DNA of 62,629 nucleotides from Terrilactibacillus tamarindi (GCF_009718825.1 NZ_WNHB01000020.1:1-62629), one strand, 5' to 3'. Shown: positions 1 to 7,935, counted from the first letter of the stretch. Program-made: numbers and translations. The notes: generated from the letters alone by a model not told the origin.

Positions 1-24
1 GCCAGGATCAAACTCTCCGAAGTA
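1..24 (-). rRNA. 16S rRNA, 5' end only (partial)
   Basis: The reverse complement of the first 20 bases reads TCGGAGAGTTTGATCCTGGC, the universal 5' end of bacterial 16S rRNA. The gene is transcribed leftwards out of the window. The mature 5' end is estimated from the usual distance before GAGTTTGATC and may be off by a few bases. An rrn operon next to pdaB fits the B. subtilis arrangement. Confidence 0.95.
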
Positions 25-178
25 CAGGATGTACAACTCCGGCGTTAGCCGAAGTACTTAGCCTGTTAGTTCATTTATAATGAACAAAAATAATTAAATC
101 GTTTCATTTGATCCATCGCTCTTTTTTCAAAGAAATCAATCGGTATTACCCGTTTGATATTACGCTTGGCTTTTGTTT

Positions 179-193
179 AGTTTTCAAAGAACA
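179..193 (-). promoter_or_regulatory. boxA-like antitermination site in the rrn leader
   Basis: On the minus strand the leader reads TGTTCTTTGAAAACT, the boxA-like sequence typical of Bacillus rrn leaders, where NusB/NusE (S10) load for rRNA antitermination. A weaker copy (TTTCTTTGAAAAAAG) lies near 122-136. Nearer the 16S start, a short stem (CGGC/GCCG) probably belongs to the processing stalk. Confidence 0.65.
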
Positions 194-232
194 ATCGTTT
201 AAATGTTTGCCACTTGTTTAAGCAACTCTGTT

Positions 233-262
233 ATTATATCACTTTTTAACTAGTGATGTCAA
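233..262 (-). promoter_or_regulatory. rrn promoter, proximal
   Basis: On the minus strand, -35 TTGACA (257-262), an 18-base spacer and -10 TATAAT (233-238), both perfect sigma-A hexamers. It is the promoter closest to the 16S gene. Confidence 0.85.
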
Positions 263-316
263 CAACTTTTTTTCAACATCATATTGAGTATTTAACTCAA
301 CAAATACTGCTTTAGT

Positions 317-346
317 AGTTTATCAAAAAAACCAGTTGAATGTCAA
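317..346 (-). promoter_or_regulatory. rrn promoter, middle
   Basis: On the minus strand, -35 TTGACA (341-346), an 18-base spacer and -10 TAAACT (317-322). The -35 is perfect and the -10 is weaker than in the two flanking promoters. Tandem promoters are normal for Bacillus rrn operons. Confidence 0.6.
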
Positions 347-379
347 CTTTTTTGTGTTGTTCATAACAGCAACTCTAAT

Positions 380-408
380 AGTATATGCTTTTTTATTTAG
401 GTTGTCAA
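380..408 (-). promoter_or_regulatory. rrn promoter, distal
   Basis: On the minus strand, -35 TTGACA (403-408), a 17-base spacer and -10 TATACT (380-385), near-consensus sigma-A. It is the most upstream of three tandem rrn promoters. Confidence 0.8.
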
Positions 409-493
409 TACATAATTTATAAACACTTTAAAAATCCTTTTTAAAGACTACTTATTCATCAACCACATTTAAAACAAAATATCAATGATAGGA

Positions 494-521
494 CATAAAA
501 CAGAAAGCTAGGCCATAAAAT
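494..521 (+). promoter_or_regulatory. candidate sporulation-sigma promoter of pdaB
   Basis: CATAAAAT at 514-521 fits the sigma-E -10 consensus CATAMANT (CATAAA also suits sigma-G), and CATAAAA at 494-500 could be the -35 with a 13-base spacer. It lies 33 bases before the pdaB start. B. subtilis pdaB is sporulation-specific. No good sigma-A promoter is visible on this strand here. Sigma assignment is inference. Confidence 0.45.
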
Positions 522-554
522 TGTACAAACGTAAAACAGATGAGGTGTTTAAAC

Positions 555-1313
555 ATGAGATTTATTTGGGTTATTAATGGAACAAAATTAAGAAATACCA
601 TATTCATTCTAATTGCATCTTTCTTTGCAGCACTAGTTGCGTTTATACAAAACCAAGAAATGAGTGTCTTTTCAACAACCGAAGGTCCAAGAGCGTTAAC
701 AAGCGTCCATACGGAACAGCCTCATGTTGCTTTAACTTTCGATATTAGCTGGGGGGATGAGCAAATAAAGCCGATATTAGAAATACTTAAACAAAAAAAT
801 GTTAAGGCTACATTTTTTGTTTCTGGGGAGTGGGCTGAACGTCACCCTGAAATTATTGAGAAAATAAAAAAAGACGGTCATGAAATTGGATCACATGGCA
901 TGAATCATACAGCGTATACCAAATTGGATGACGGTGAAATAAGAAAAGATCTTACTTTAGCAGAATCATCCATCTATAAAGTCAGCAATCGGCGCACAAC
1001 CTTGATGCGGCCACCTTATGGAAAAATTGATCATGACGTACTGAGTATCGCCTCTACACTCGATCAACAGGTCATTTTGTGGAGCGTTAATCCTCAAGAT
1101 GATACAAATCCGGGTTATCAAAAAATAGCGGCTTATACCATTAATCATACTGAAAAAGGAGATATCATTCGACTTCACGCTTCTGATTCAGCTAAACAAA
1201 CCTATCGAGCTCTTCCCTATATTATTGATAATATTCAGAAGAAAGGTCTATCTTTCACAACGCTATCCGACTTAATATCAGACACAAAAGTAAAAACAAA
1301 ATCACTAAATTAG
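555..1313 (+). CDS. pdaB: sporulation polysaccharide deacetylase PdaB
   Basis: PdaB-family carbohydrate esterase 4 protein, needed in B. subtilis to preserve spore cortex late in sporulation. One N-terminal membrane anchor (about residues 12-33) is followed by a NodB-like deacetylase domain. Visible motifs are TFDISWGD (about 61), the metal-binding SHGMNH (about 113-118), RPPYG (about 152) and the late IRLH motif. The first motif lacks the second Asp of the canonical TFDD, which is usual for PdaB. Start chosen at the ATG at 555 because GAGGTG (542-547) lies 7 bases upstream; the in-frame ATG at 540 overlaps that ribosome site. Length 252 aa, close to B. subtilis PdaB. It is the only plus-strand gene and is divergent from the rrn operon. 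Confidence 0.92.
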   Translation: MRFIWVINGTKLRNTIFILIASFFAALVAFIQNQEMSVFSTTEGPRALTSVHTEQPHVALTFDISWGDEQIKPILEILKQKNVKATFFVSGEWAERHPEIIEKIKKDGHEIGSHGMNHTAYTKLDDGEIRKDLTLAESSIYKVSNRRTTLMRPPYGKIDHDVLSIASTLDQQVILWSVNPQDDTNPGYQKIAAYTINHTEKGDIIRLHASDSAKQTYRALPYIIDNIQKKGLSFTTLSDLISDTKVKTKSLN

Positions 1314-1315
1314 TA

Positions 1316-1350
1316 AAAAGGGTACTGAGGATAAAGTTCCCCGTAGCCCC
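1316..1350 (-). terminator. terminator after gerD (converging with pdaB)
   Basis: On the minus strand an imperfect hairpin (GGG-C-TAC-GGGGA, a 6-base loop, then TCCTC-A-GTA-CCC) is followed by TTTTTA. It lies between the convergent ends of pdaB and gerD and may serve both. Confidence 0.65.
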
Positions 1351-1356
1351 ATGTTA

Positions 1357-1932
1357 TTATTGACTTTTTGCTTGTTGTGCTTTCAATTGCGTTTTTACGG
1401 CTTTTTCGATAGCTCCAGATAGTTGGGTTGCAAAGAGCGGGCTTGCTAACGTGTCTGCAACTACTTTTTGCATTTGCGACCGGAATTTCTTCGTTTTCAT
1501 AAGATCTAAGTATTCATTTTGCATGTTTGGATCTTTTAAAATATCCATCATCATACTTTGATAACTTGGATCTTTCATTAATTGCTTCAATAAATCTTCA
1601 TTCTTACTTTCCATTGTCTTTGCTAATTTCCCAGCAAACTCAGGATTGGAAATAAGAGTTGACCAATATTGTTGACCTTCTTTTGTTTCAAATTGTTGAA
1701 TAATCGTATCTTTTACGTAGGCGTGATCTAAGACAAGTTCTTTTTTAACATCATTATCTTTAAGTATATCTTTTATCGTTTCTTTACCTTCATCGGTTTT
1801 AAGCATATCTATAACCATACGCTTTGTTTCCGGATAATTGGTATTATCAGATTTTGGTTGTGCAGCACAACTACTTAAATTTAGTATAGCGATCAAACAA
1901 AAGACAAAGCATATTACTTTCTTATACACCAT
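1357..1932 (-). CDS. gerD: spore germination lipoprotein GerD
   Basis: GerD is an inner-membrane lipoprotein that clusters nutrient germinant receptors into the germinosome. The protein begins with a short charged region, a hydrophobic stretch and a lipobox (LSSC, Cys at residue 22), then a polar, largely helical domain rich in Lys, Gln and Met. It is 191 aa; B. subtilis GerD is about 185. Start set at the ATG at 1932, with GGGGTGG just upstream; the longer in-frame start at 1974 would lie within the promoter. A sigma-G-type promoter precedes it, so it is expressed in the forespore, apart from salA. Confidence 0.93.
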   Translation of the reverse strand: MVYKKVICFVFCLIAILNLSSCAAQPKSDNTNYPETKRMVIDMLKTDEGKETIKDILKDNDVKKELVLDHAYVKDTIIQQFETKEGQQYWSTLISNPEFAGKLAKTMESKNEDLLKQLMKDPSYQSMMMDILKDPNMQNEYLDLMKTKKFRSQMQKVVADTLASPLFATQLSGAIEKAVKTQLKAQQAKSQ

Positions 1933-1953
1933 GACCACCCCTTTCTTATTCCT

Positions 1954-1983
1954 TAATATGTAACCGAGAATCAAGAAATATTC
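1954..1983 (-). promoter_or_regulatory. sigma-G-type promoter of gerD
   Basis: Minus strand: -35 GAATA (1979-1983), an 18-base spacer and -10 CATATTA (1954-1960). Both elements match the sigma-G consensus. gerD is a known sigma-G gene in B. subtilis. The position also excludes the longer gerD start. Confidence 0.72.
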
Positions 1984-2045
1984 TTCTAGAGCATTTAATT
2001 TTTAAATTGAATTTCGTCATGATTCTATCCTTACTATGCTCATAC

Positions 2046-2077
2046 AAAAAACGTTTGCAGATTCGCAAACGTTTTTT
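2046..2077 (-). terminator. intrinsic terminator of salA
   Basis: Perfect 13-bp stem (AAAAAACGTTTGC / GCAAACGTTTTTT) with a 6-base loop. It is A-rich on one flank and T-rich on the other, hence potentially bidirectional. It ends salA transcription before the separate gerD promoter. Confidence 0.93.
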
Positions 2078-2088
2078 GATATCAATCA

Positions 2089-3138
2089 TTATTTTTTTAT
2101 ATGATGAACAACTTTCTCCGCAATCTCGTCGTATATTCTCCCGATTGGATGGTCATTAAAATATACACTTGGAGCAAAAACAGTGCTATTTTCATCTGGC
2201 TGTTGGAGTGGAATATGTCCTAAAAGTTCTGTATTAAGCACGTTGCTTAACTTCTCTCCTCCGCCGCGACCAAATACAAATTCAATTTCACCGGTTTTTT
2301 TACTTTGATAATATGCCATATTTTCAATAACACCAATAATTTCATGATTTGTTTTATGTGCCATTTCTCCCGCACGTGCAGCTACAAATGCTGCCGTTGG
2401 ATGCGGAGTTGTGACGATAATTTCTTTCATATCCGGTAGCAATATGTGTGAGCTTAGGGCAACGTCTCCTGTACCAGGTGGCAAATCGATAATTAGAAAA
2501 TCAAGCTCTCCCCAGTTCACTTCACTAAAAAAGTTGTTAAACATTTTCCCGAGCCTCGGGCCACGCCAAATAACCGGAGAGTTGTCTTCCACAAAAAATC
2601 CCATAGACATGACTTTAATACCAAATCGTTCAACTGGAATAATGTGATTATCGGCGGTCGTTGGTCTTTCTTCGATGCCCATCATGTCAGGAACACTAAA
2701 ACCATAAATATCGGCATCAAGAATGCCAACCTTATGTCCAAGTCTACCTAGAGCAACTGCAAGATTAACCGATACAGTGGATTTTCCTACGCCACCCTTG
2801 CCGCTGGCGATACCAATAAAGACGGTTTTACTTCGTTTTGATAGTAAGGGTGAAACATCGTCTTCCGGTAACCCCCCTAATTTTTCTATTTCCTCTTCAC
2901 TTAATTGTTCAAATCGAAGACCTACTGATTCAGCCCCCTGCTCTTTTAGCTTCTGAACAATAGCCTGTTGTACCTTCATTTGTTCTTCGGTTTTTATTTT
3001 AGCTAATGCGATCTTCAAGCTGACTAGATGCTCTTTAATACTTAATTGCCGTAAAGCACCTGTTTCGACTAAGTTTTTATGTAAATGTGGATCTTTAATT
3101 GTTTGAAGTATTGTTATAACCTGTTCTTTTGAAATCAT
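2089..3138 (-). CDS. salA: Mrp/ApbC-family P-loop ATPase SalA
   Basis: An N-terminal MIP18/DUF59-type domain (about residues 1-80) is followed by a Mrp/NBP35 ATPase domain with the deviant Walker A GKGGVGKS (about 113-120) and the DLPPGTGD motif. In B. subtilis SalA is a DNA-binding regulator that affects scoC and exoprotease expression, while related Mrp proteins carry Fe-S clusters. This protein has no cysteine at all, so it cannot hold a cluster by the CxxC route; the usual Cys pair is replaced after NMAYY. Start at the ATG at 3138, with AAAGGTGGG upstream. 349 aa. It sits in the conserved cwlD-salA-gerD order. Confidence 0.9.
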   Translation of the reverse strand: MISKEQVITILQTIKDPHLHKNLVETGALRQLSIKEHLVSLKIALAKIKTEEQMKVQQAIVQKLKEQGAESVGLRFEQLSEEEIEKLGGLPEDDVSPLLSKRSKTVFIGIASGKGGVGKSTVSVNLAVALGRLGHKVGILDADIYGFSVPDMMGIEERPTTADNHIIPVERFGIKVMSMGFFVEDNSPVIWRGPRLGKMFNNFFSEVNWGELDFLIIDLPPGTGDVALSSHILLPDMKEIIVTTPHPTAAFVAARAGEMAHKTNHEIIGVIENMAYYQSKKTGEIEFVFGRGGGEKLSNVLNTELLGHIPLQQPDENSTVFAPSVYFNDHPIGRIYDEIAEKVVHHIKK

Positions 3139-3185
3139 GTCTTTCCCACCTTTGAAAAATTCATCGTCCACAATGATTACCACTT

Positions 3186-3194
3186 AGTATAACA
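3186..3194 (-). promoter_or_regulatory. candidate extended -10 promoter of salA
   Basis: The minus strand reads TG-T-TATACT, an extended -10 with no recognisable -35. It lies between the cwlD terminator and salA, about 50 bases before the salA start, so some promoter is expected here. Confidence 0.4.
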
Positions 3195-3241
3195 AACTCA
3201 ACTAAAAATTCCATTTAAAACAACCTTTTGAATAATATAAA

Positions 3242-3266
3242 ACTTTCCTAATAAAAATAGGAAAGT
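3242..3266 (-). terminator. intrinsic terminator of cwlD
   Basis: Perfect 9-bp stem ACTTTCCTA/TAGGAAAGT with a 7-base loop, followed on the minus strand by TTTTAT. It separates cwlD from salA. Confidence 0.88.
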
Positions 3267-3283
3267 CGAAGCAACCGATTCGA

Positions 3284-3994
3284 TTATGGTTTTGGTGTTT
3301 TTTCATTAGTAAAATAGCGCATCATCCCTTCATAAATGGAAACCGCTACTTTCCTTTGATAATTACTTGTTGAAAGAAGGGCACGTTCTTCAGGATTAGA
3401 TAAAAAACCAACTTCCACAAGTGCGGCCGGTGGCTTAATTTTCTTTAATATATAAACATGGTTAATGGGTTTAGCATACCGATCCGTATTTTCTAACTGC
3501 ACTTTAATAGAATCTTGAATGAATTTAGCAAGAGATTCATTTTCTTTTGATTTCGGAAAATAAAAAGTCTGGGCTCCCCGCCATCTTTCAGAAGGAATGG
3601 CATTTAGATGGATACTAACAACACAATCAGGATCTGTCTTCTTGATTAATGCCACTCGTCGCATTAAATCCTGTGTCTTCCTCCTGCCGGTAGGATCTTC
3701 GTCGGCTAGGTCTTTATCTTCTTCACGTGTCATGACAACGACGGCACCGGATTGCTGTAAGTAATCTTTTAAATGCTCCGCTATACTGAGCGTCACGTTT
3801 TTTTCAAGTATACCCCCGCCAGTAGCCCCACCATCGGGTCCCCCATGACCTGCATCAAGAACGATGATACGGCCTGATAAAGGTAAATTCCAATGCTTTC
3901 CGGAATTTTGGCTAATCAGTTTATAATTGATAAGGCCAAAGATAAGAGCGGCAACACATATAAGTAATCCAACTTGTAGTTTGCTTATTTTCAT
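3284..3994 (-). CDS. cwlD: spore cortex N-acetylmuramoyl-L-alanine amidase CwlD
   Basis: Amidase_3 family zinc hydrolase. With PdaA it makes muramic-delta-lactam in the spore cortex, which germination lytic enzymes recognise. There is an N-terminal signal/anchor (about residues 8-27), then zinc ligands and the catalytic Glu in the expected order: DAGHGG, the Glu of ILEKN, SIHLNA and VEVGFLSN. Start at the ATG at 3994, preceded by AGGGGGAG; 236 aa, as in B. subtilis (237). A longer in-frame start at 4051 is rejected because it would overlap the putative promoter. Its own terminator follows. Confidence 0.93.
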   Translation of the reverse strand: MKISKLQVGLLICVAALIFGLINYKLISQNSGKHWNLPLSGRIIVLDAGHGGPDGGATGGGILEKNVTLSIAEHLKDYLQQSGAVVVMTREEDKDLADEDPTGRRKTQDLMRRVALIKKTDPDCVVSIHLNAIPSERWRGAQTFYFPKSKENESLAKFIQDSIKVQLENTDRYAKPINHVYILKKIKPPAALVEVGFLSNPEERALLSTSNYQRKVAVSIYEGMMRYFTNEKTPKP

Positions 3995-4037
3995 TGTTCT
4001 CCCCCTGCCTGCCAGGTGGCATAATATAACCTTGTAC

Positions 4038-4065
4038 ATTATATGGGACAAGGGGAAAATATATC
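4038..4065 (-). promoter_or_regulatory. candidate sigma-E promoter of cwlD
   Basis: Minus strand: GATATAT (4059-4065), a 13-base spacer, then CATATAAT (4038-4045). This resembles the sigma-E consensus (ATA-type -35, CATAMANT-type -10). cwlD is sporulation-expressed in B. subtilis. A sigma-A reading is possible, as TATAAT is embedded. Confidence 0.45.
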
Positions 4066-4080
4066 ACGATAAATGTAAAT

Positions 4081-4506
4081 TTAATGAAGACGCATGCGAT
4101 ATCGTTTTAACGCTGTTTCGAATCCTTCTTTCCACCAATAATATAGAAACGATTCACACGCTTTATAAATAGCTTCATTTTTTATATTATCTATATAATA
4201 CCAAAAAATCCAAAAGTCATATAGATCATCCGTGAGCATTTTAAATGGTTCACGACTTCTCTGAAAAGCATTCGTCATTTCCTCGCCATAATAGCCTAAT
4301 CGTGAGAAAGATGCACCGAGTAAAAATGATTCAACGGCATAGTCTATACACATGTCTACTACCGTTTGCATATATGATGAAACAGGCTCTAAAAATCCAT
4401 CAAAGACATCCTTTATAGATTCCTGTATTTTTATTAACGAAACATCCTGCAGATTTTGTCTTTCAAAATCAATTTGCTTATGTCTGTATTTGTCATAAAA
4501 ATCCAT
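4081..4506 (-). CDS. DUF2521 protein, YbaK-like
   Basis: Resembles the B. subtilis YbaK/DUF2521 protein that lies beside cwlD; no function is known to me. The protein is all-helical in appearance, acidic to neutral and rich in aromatic residues, with a WWKEGF segment near the C terminus and no signal peptide. The start is uncertain. The ATG at 4506 has GGGAG five bases upstream, whereas AAGGAGGG near 4527 would better serve a TTG at 4518 and is too close to the ATG at 4524. Length 141-147 aa depending on the start. Confidence 0.8.
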   Translation of the reverse strand: MDFYDKYRHKQIDFERQNLQDVSLIKIQESIKDVFDGFLEPVSSYMQTVVDMCIDYAVESFLLGASFSRLGYYGEEMTNAFQRSREPFKMLTDDLYDFWIFWYYIDNIKNEAIYKACESFLYYWWKEGFETALKRYRMRLH

Positions 4507-4672
4507 GACTTCTCCCAATATCATTCCCTCCTTTACTTATATCATCTAACAAGTAAAGGGAATCCAAACTAACACTTTTTGCCATGCTTTGTTTTGTGTT
4601 CCATTGAAAGGAATGATTTGGTATTCACGAAACATTAGAACTTCATCAACGACTCACGCAGGCAAGGACTTT

Positions 4673-5509
4673 TTAATGTTTAGAAAATGTTGTTTCAGGA
4701 ACTTTTTCTACTCTTATTAGAGGTTGAGTGGATTTAAACCATTGTAAGCAAAAGATAAAAATTATAGCCATGTCAATGACATCTCCGCCGTAGTACATGA
4801 GCAAACTTCCTAATTCTGCTTGATTTTGCGGCACGCCAACTGGTGTATGTACAAAAATATACTTTGATAATATAGCATGACCAGCTAAAGCCAAAATCAA
4901 CATAATTCCACGATATAGAAATGAAACGCGGTGAGGAATAGGGTCAATATATAAGATAGATATAGTAAAAAGATAACCAGCCATGAATACATGAATATGT
5001 ATCAAAAGGTATAATAAAACATGATGGTGCATAAGCGAGAACAGCTCTGTACTATATATGAGCCATAGACCTCCTATATTGAGGATGACGGCTGTTATCG
5101 GGTGCGTCAATATCATTAAAGGCCATTTCCTTAACAAAGACGTAAGACGTCGTGCTAATGGAATGCTTAACATGCGTAGTAATAACGTCATTGGTCTAGA
5201 TAATGCCATAAGTAAAGGCGCTAGCATGCCTAATAATAAGTGGCCGATCATGTGGACTGTAAAATTCATATGGGCATGACTGGCTAGAGGTCCGGCTACA
5301 GAAACTATTGCAAGAACGCCAAGAGTCCAAAAGACGATACGGTACTTCGGCCATGGTCTGTAGCGGCGGTTAGAAATAATGACAGCAAAAATATACCAGA
5401 CAAAAATTATCACAAATGGCAGCGATAAAAGCAATTGAGGGCCTAATCCGATTATATAAAAAAAATCCGTTTCACCATTAAAATGATGACGATCATGCAT
5501 GTTATTCAT
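4673..5509 (-). CDS. cytochrome c oxidase assembly factor, CtaG/caa3 family
   Basis: Polytopic membrane protein of about seven hydrophobic segments with a His-rich region (SHAHMNFTVHMIGHLLLGM) typical of caa3-type CtaG proteins, which help insert copper into cytochrome oxidase. 278 aa. It overlaps the upstream DUF2243 gene by 8 bases, which suggests translational coupling and shared function. No oxidase genes are in the window, so it acts in trans or has another membrane metal role. The N terminus also carries His (HDRHH), compatible with metal handling. The pair is not part of the B. subtilis cwlD-rpsI interval, so it is an insertion relative to that order. Confidence 0.8.
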   Translation of the reverse strand: MNNMHDRHHFNGETDFFYIIGLGPQLLLSLPFVIIFVWYIFAVIISNRRYRPWPKYRIVFWTLGVLAIVSVAGPLASHAHMNFTVHMIGHLLLGMLAPLLMALSRPMTLLLRMLSIPLARRLTSLLRKWPLMILTHPITAVILNIGGLWLIYSTELFSLMHHHVLLYLLIHIHVFMAGYLFTISILYIDPIPHRVSFLYRGIMLILALAGHAILSKYIFVHTPVGVPQNQAELGSLLMYYGGDVIDMAIIFIFCLQWFKSTQPLIRVEKVPETTFSKH

Positions 5510-6014
5510 GTGACCTCGTTATTCTCCGTTTTTTATGGTTCATTGTAAAAAAAATTAAGCTAAATCCTATTAAAAGCATGATAACAGCGGCGACGTTCCA
5601 CACTAAGTCATAAACAAACACATTTTCTACATAACGTATTTGATGGATGCGCATGAGTTTATGCTGGATTGTTCCATCATAAAGCTGGAACCCGCCTGCT
5701 CCTAGTAAGACTCCTCCCCACCATCTCGCCCGTTGCCATTCGTTTCGCCTCCTGAGATCAGCAAATAAAAAGAGACTTGCTATGGTAGCAAACCAGCTAA
5801 AAGCATGAAAAAGGCCATCTGAGATGAGCCCAATAGCGGTCGACGATTTATCATAAAAATGATGCCAATGCAAAAGTTGATGAAATATGGCCTCATCCAT
5901 AAAGGCCACAAGACCTACCCCAAAAAGAAAACCTGACCATAGATTGCGACTTGAGAAGACTGAATGTTCTTCAGTATTTACATGGTGTTTTGAAGGTTTA
6001 ATTTTACTATTCAT
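5502..6014 (-). CDS. DUF2243 membrane protein
   Basis: 170-aa protein with four predicted membrane segments and His-rich loops (FHQLLHWHHFYD, TIQHKLMRIHQIRY). It matches the DUF2243 family in my recollection; biochemical function unknown. It is the first gene of a two-gene unit with the CtaG-like protein, and its stop overlaps that start by 8 bases. Such pairing is common in Bacillaceae and points to a respiratory or copper-related membrane role (inference). AAAGGA lies 7-8 bases before the ATG at 6014. No convincing -35/-10 pair is visible upstream. Confidence 0.75.
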   Translation of the reverse strand: MNSKIKPSKHHVNTEEHSVFSSRNLWSGFLFGVGLVAFMDEAIFHQLLHWHHFYDKSSTAIGLISDGLFHAFSWFATIASLFLFADLRRRNEWQRARWWGGVLLGAGGFQLYDGTIQHKLMRIHQIRYVENVFVYDLVWNVAAVIMLLIGFSLIFFTMNHKKRRITRSHE

Positions 6015-6171
6015 TGATTATTCCTTTCTTTCTTATTAATGACCATTTCCTCCCTATTCCCTTATTAAACAAGTAACATTCAATTTTATAGATTCATTCT
6101 TGCCAAAAATTTCTCAAGATATGATATAACTAAAACTTTATTAATCACTCTCTATTAAAATAAAAATTTTT

Positions 6172-6179
6172 AAAAATAA
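6172..6179. repeat. 8-bp target-site duplication, left copy
   Basis: AAAAATAA directly abuts the left inverted repeat of the IS and is repeated exactly at 7964-7971. An 8-bp duplication is the typical length for the IS1595 family. Confidence 0.92.
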
Positions 6180-6298
6180 GGCTCTGTTAAAGTTTAATGT
6201 TGATATCTTATAAAAGTAAAACTTCCTAATTTATGGAAGTTCTGCTTTTATAATATTTGCTTGTTAAACTAACGCATCTCGTTAATTCAAGAGAGTTA

Positions 6299-6763
6299 TC
6301 AACATTTAAATTCCATCTTTAGAAACTCAAATGTGCTACCATTTGTATCTTGTAAAAAATGTCCTACATCTTTAAATCCAACTTTTCTGTATAATTTTAT
6401 AGCTCTTTGATTAAAAGTTGCTACTGATAATGTGACTTTTTCAGGTTTATATTCTGTTTGAATAAAGTTAATACCTGCCCTTAAAAATTCTAATCCATTA
6501 CCTTTTCCAGTTAAATCTGGTCTCATTCCTAAACCAATATCAAAAGTTCCGTCAGCAACCCTACTAATACTAAAAAAAGCAACCAATTCATTTTCTTTTG
6601 TTACAGCAAATGTAGAATTTCCTCGTTCTTCTGGATTTAAAAATTCGTCTAAATCCTCTTTATCAGCTTCCATATTATAAAAAGAATATTCACCATCATA
6701 ATGCCAATTAAATGCAATATCTTCTGCTTGTTCTTGTGTCAAAACACTAAAATTATAAGCCAT
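6299..6763 (-). CDS. GNAT N-acetyltransferase, IS passenger gene
   Basis: 154 aa, full-length GNAT fold resembling RimI-like enzymes. It has the acetyl-CoA binding segment RPDLTGKGNG (R/Q-x-x-G-x-G/A type, about residues 82-91) followed by a helix, and the C-terminal NQRAIKLYRKVGF motif of the family. The acceptor is unknown; an amine on a small molecule or protein N terminus is likely. AGGGGGG lies 6 bases before the ATG at 6763. It lies inside the IS between the transposase stop and the left inverted repeat, so it moves with the element. I see no independent strong promoter, so it is probably read from the transposase promoter. A resistance role is possible but unsupported. Confidence 0.88.
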   Translation of the reverse strand: MAYNFSVLTQEQAEDIAFNWHYDGEYSFYNMEADKEDLDEFLNPEERGNSTFAVTKENELVAFFSISRVADGTFDIGLGMRPDLTGKGNGLEFLRAGINFIQTEYKPEKVTLSVATFNQRAIKLYRKVGFKDVGHFLQDTNGSTFEFLKMEFKC

Positions 6764-6937
6764 ACAATCCCCCCTAATAATAAATCTTTCTTATTCCACA
6801 TTACTGCTCTTTAGTTGGACAAGCAGGAATGTTTATATCGTGAATTTAGATAACCTAAGTGTATCATATGTTTCCATATTTTGTATTAAATTCCCCTTAA
6901 TCATCAAGTCACTAATAGTAATAGGATTCCTTTGATG

Positions 6938-7882
6938 TTAAATGGATTCTAACACCTGAAACCAAACAAGGTAATTATTTAGATATTTAGTTGCAACTCC
7001 ATTAAAACGTTGTATCCATCCTTTAAGCCTTCGGTGATAATTGTTAACGTTCTGGATATGATATAGCCCCTTTGTGCGAACCTTACCATCAGACTTGAAC
7101 TGATAAATATCCATCCCTTTTTCAGCAGCATATGTTTTAAAAGCACGCCAAGAATCGGTGCATAAAACATTTTCATTTGAAAGTTTATGTCCGATAGCCT
7201 TGTCTAACTGCTCTTTTGTTAATCGACCCATTCCCAATGTCTGCGAAAAAGTCATCTTTTCACGGTCTCTTGCGACTAAGACACAAACTTGTTCGTTGCT
7301 TATGCCCCGTTTCTTAGCGGAACCTCCACGTTTGCGGGGTTTTCTGTCTTTTATCTTTCTTTGTCCTTTTTCTGAGTATAGAAAATAGGTCTCGTCCATT
7401 TCAACAATACCTTCAAAATTAGATATTTCCATTTGTTTTAATGATGATAAGAGTTTGTGCCTCCAGTAGAACAATGTAACGTGAGTAACATTACCAACTA
7501 ATTCAGCAGATTTACGCAGAGAATATCCCTCTATCATACATTCGATGAATTTAATCCATTGATTGAGATGTCGTGTTCGATATAGAGCAGTATTTGTTAG
7601 GTCAGTAAATGTCTTTTTACACGCTTTACAGCGATAACGTTGCTTTTCTACTTCATCTCCATCCACAATCGTTGAGTATGTGCCATACCGAACGATATGT
7701 TCTGATTCGCAGTCAGGACAATGATAACCGCTCTTATTTTTGCGTTCAGATATTTCTTGCAGAACAGTTCCTGTCGAAGAAGATGCAGTAAGTGTATCAA
7801 TTAAATACTCTCGTAGTCGGTGCTTTTCTGCTGGATTTAGTTTTTGAATGGCTTTAAGAATATCAGTTGCTCTCACGTTCAT
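6938..7882 (-). CDS. IS1595-family transposase (ISXO2-like)
   Basis: 314 aa from the ATG at 7882, preceded by AAAGTGGTG. The N-terminal helix-turn-helix-like part is followed by a zinc ribbon (CPDC about residue 55, CKAC about 85) and an ISXO2-like DDE domain. Candidate catalytic residues are the Asp in MDETYF (about 163), the Asp in CTDSW (about 243), and the Asn and Lys in VNNYHRRLKGW (about 280 and 287), i.e. the DDNK arrangement of IS1595. The reading frame is intact. A longer in-frame start at 7918 would overlap the -10 box and is rejected. Confidence 0.93.
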   Translation of the reverse strand: MNVRATDILKAIQKLNPAEKHRLREYLIDTLTASSSTGTVLQEISERKNKSGYHCPDCESEHIVRYGTYSTIVDGDEVEKQRYRCKACKKTFTDLTNTALYRTRHLNQWIKFIECMIEGYSLRKSAELVGNVTHVTLFYWRHKLLSSLKQMEISNFEGIVEMDETYFLYSEKGQRKIKDRKPRKRGGSAKKRGISNEQVCVLVARDREKMTFSQTLGMGRLTKEQLDKAIGHKLSNENVLCTDSWRAFKTYAAEKGMDIYQFKSDGKVRTKGLYHIQNVNNYHRRLKGWIQRFNGVATKYLNNYLVWFQVLESI

Positions 7883-7906
7883 CACCACTTTTATATAGTT
7901 AAACCC

Positions 7907-7935
7907 ATTATAGAACATAAGTTCCTATAAATCAA
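7907..7935 (-). promoter_or_regulatory. transposase promoter in the IS right end
   Basis: Minus strand: -35 TTGATT (7930-7935), a 17-base spacer and -10 TATAAT (7907-7912). It is an internal, inward-facing promoter located just inside the right inverted repeat, so the element carries its own expression signal. Confidence 0.75.

Noticed and set aside
6764-6937. Independent promoter for the GNAT passenger gene
   Set aside because: TTGTCC and TAATGT are 13 bases apart, too close; no better pair was found.
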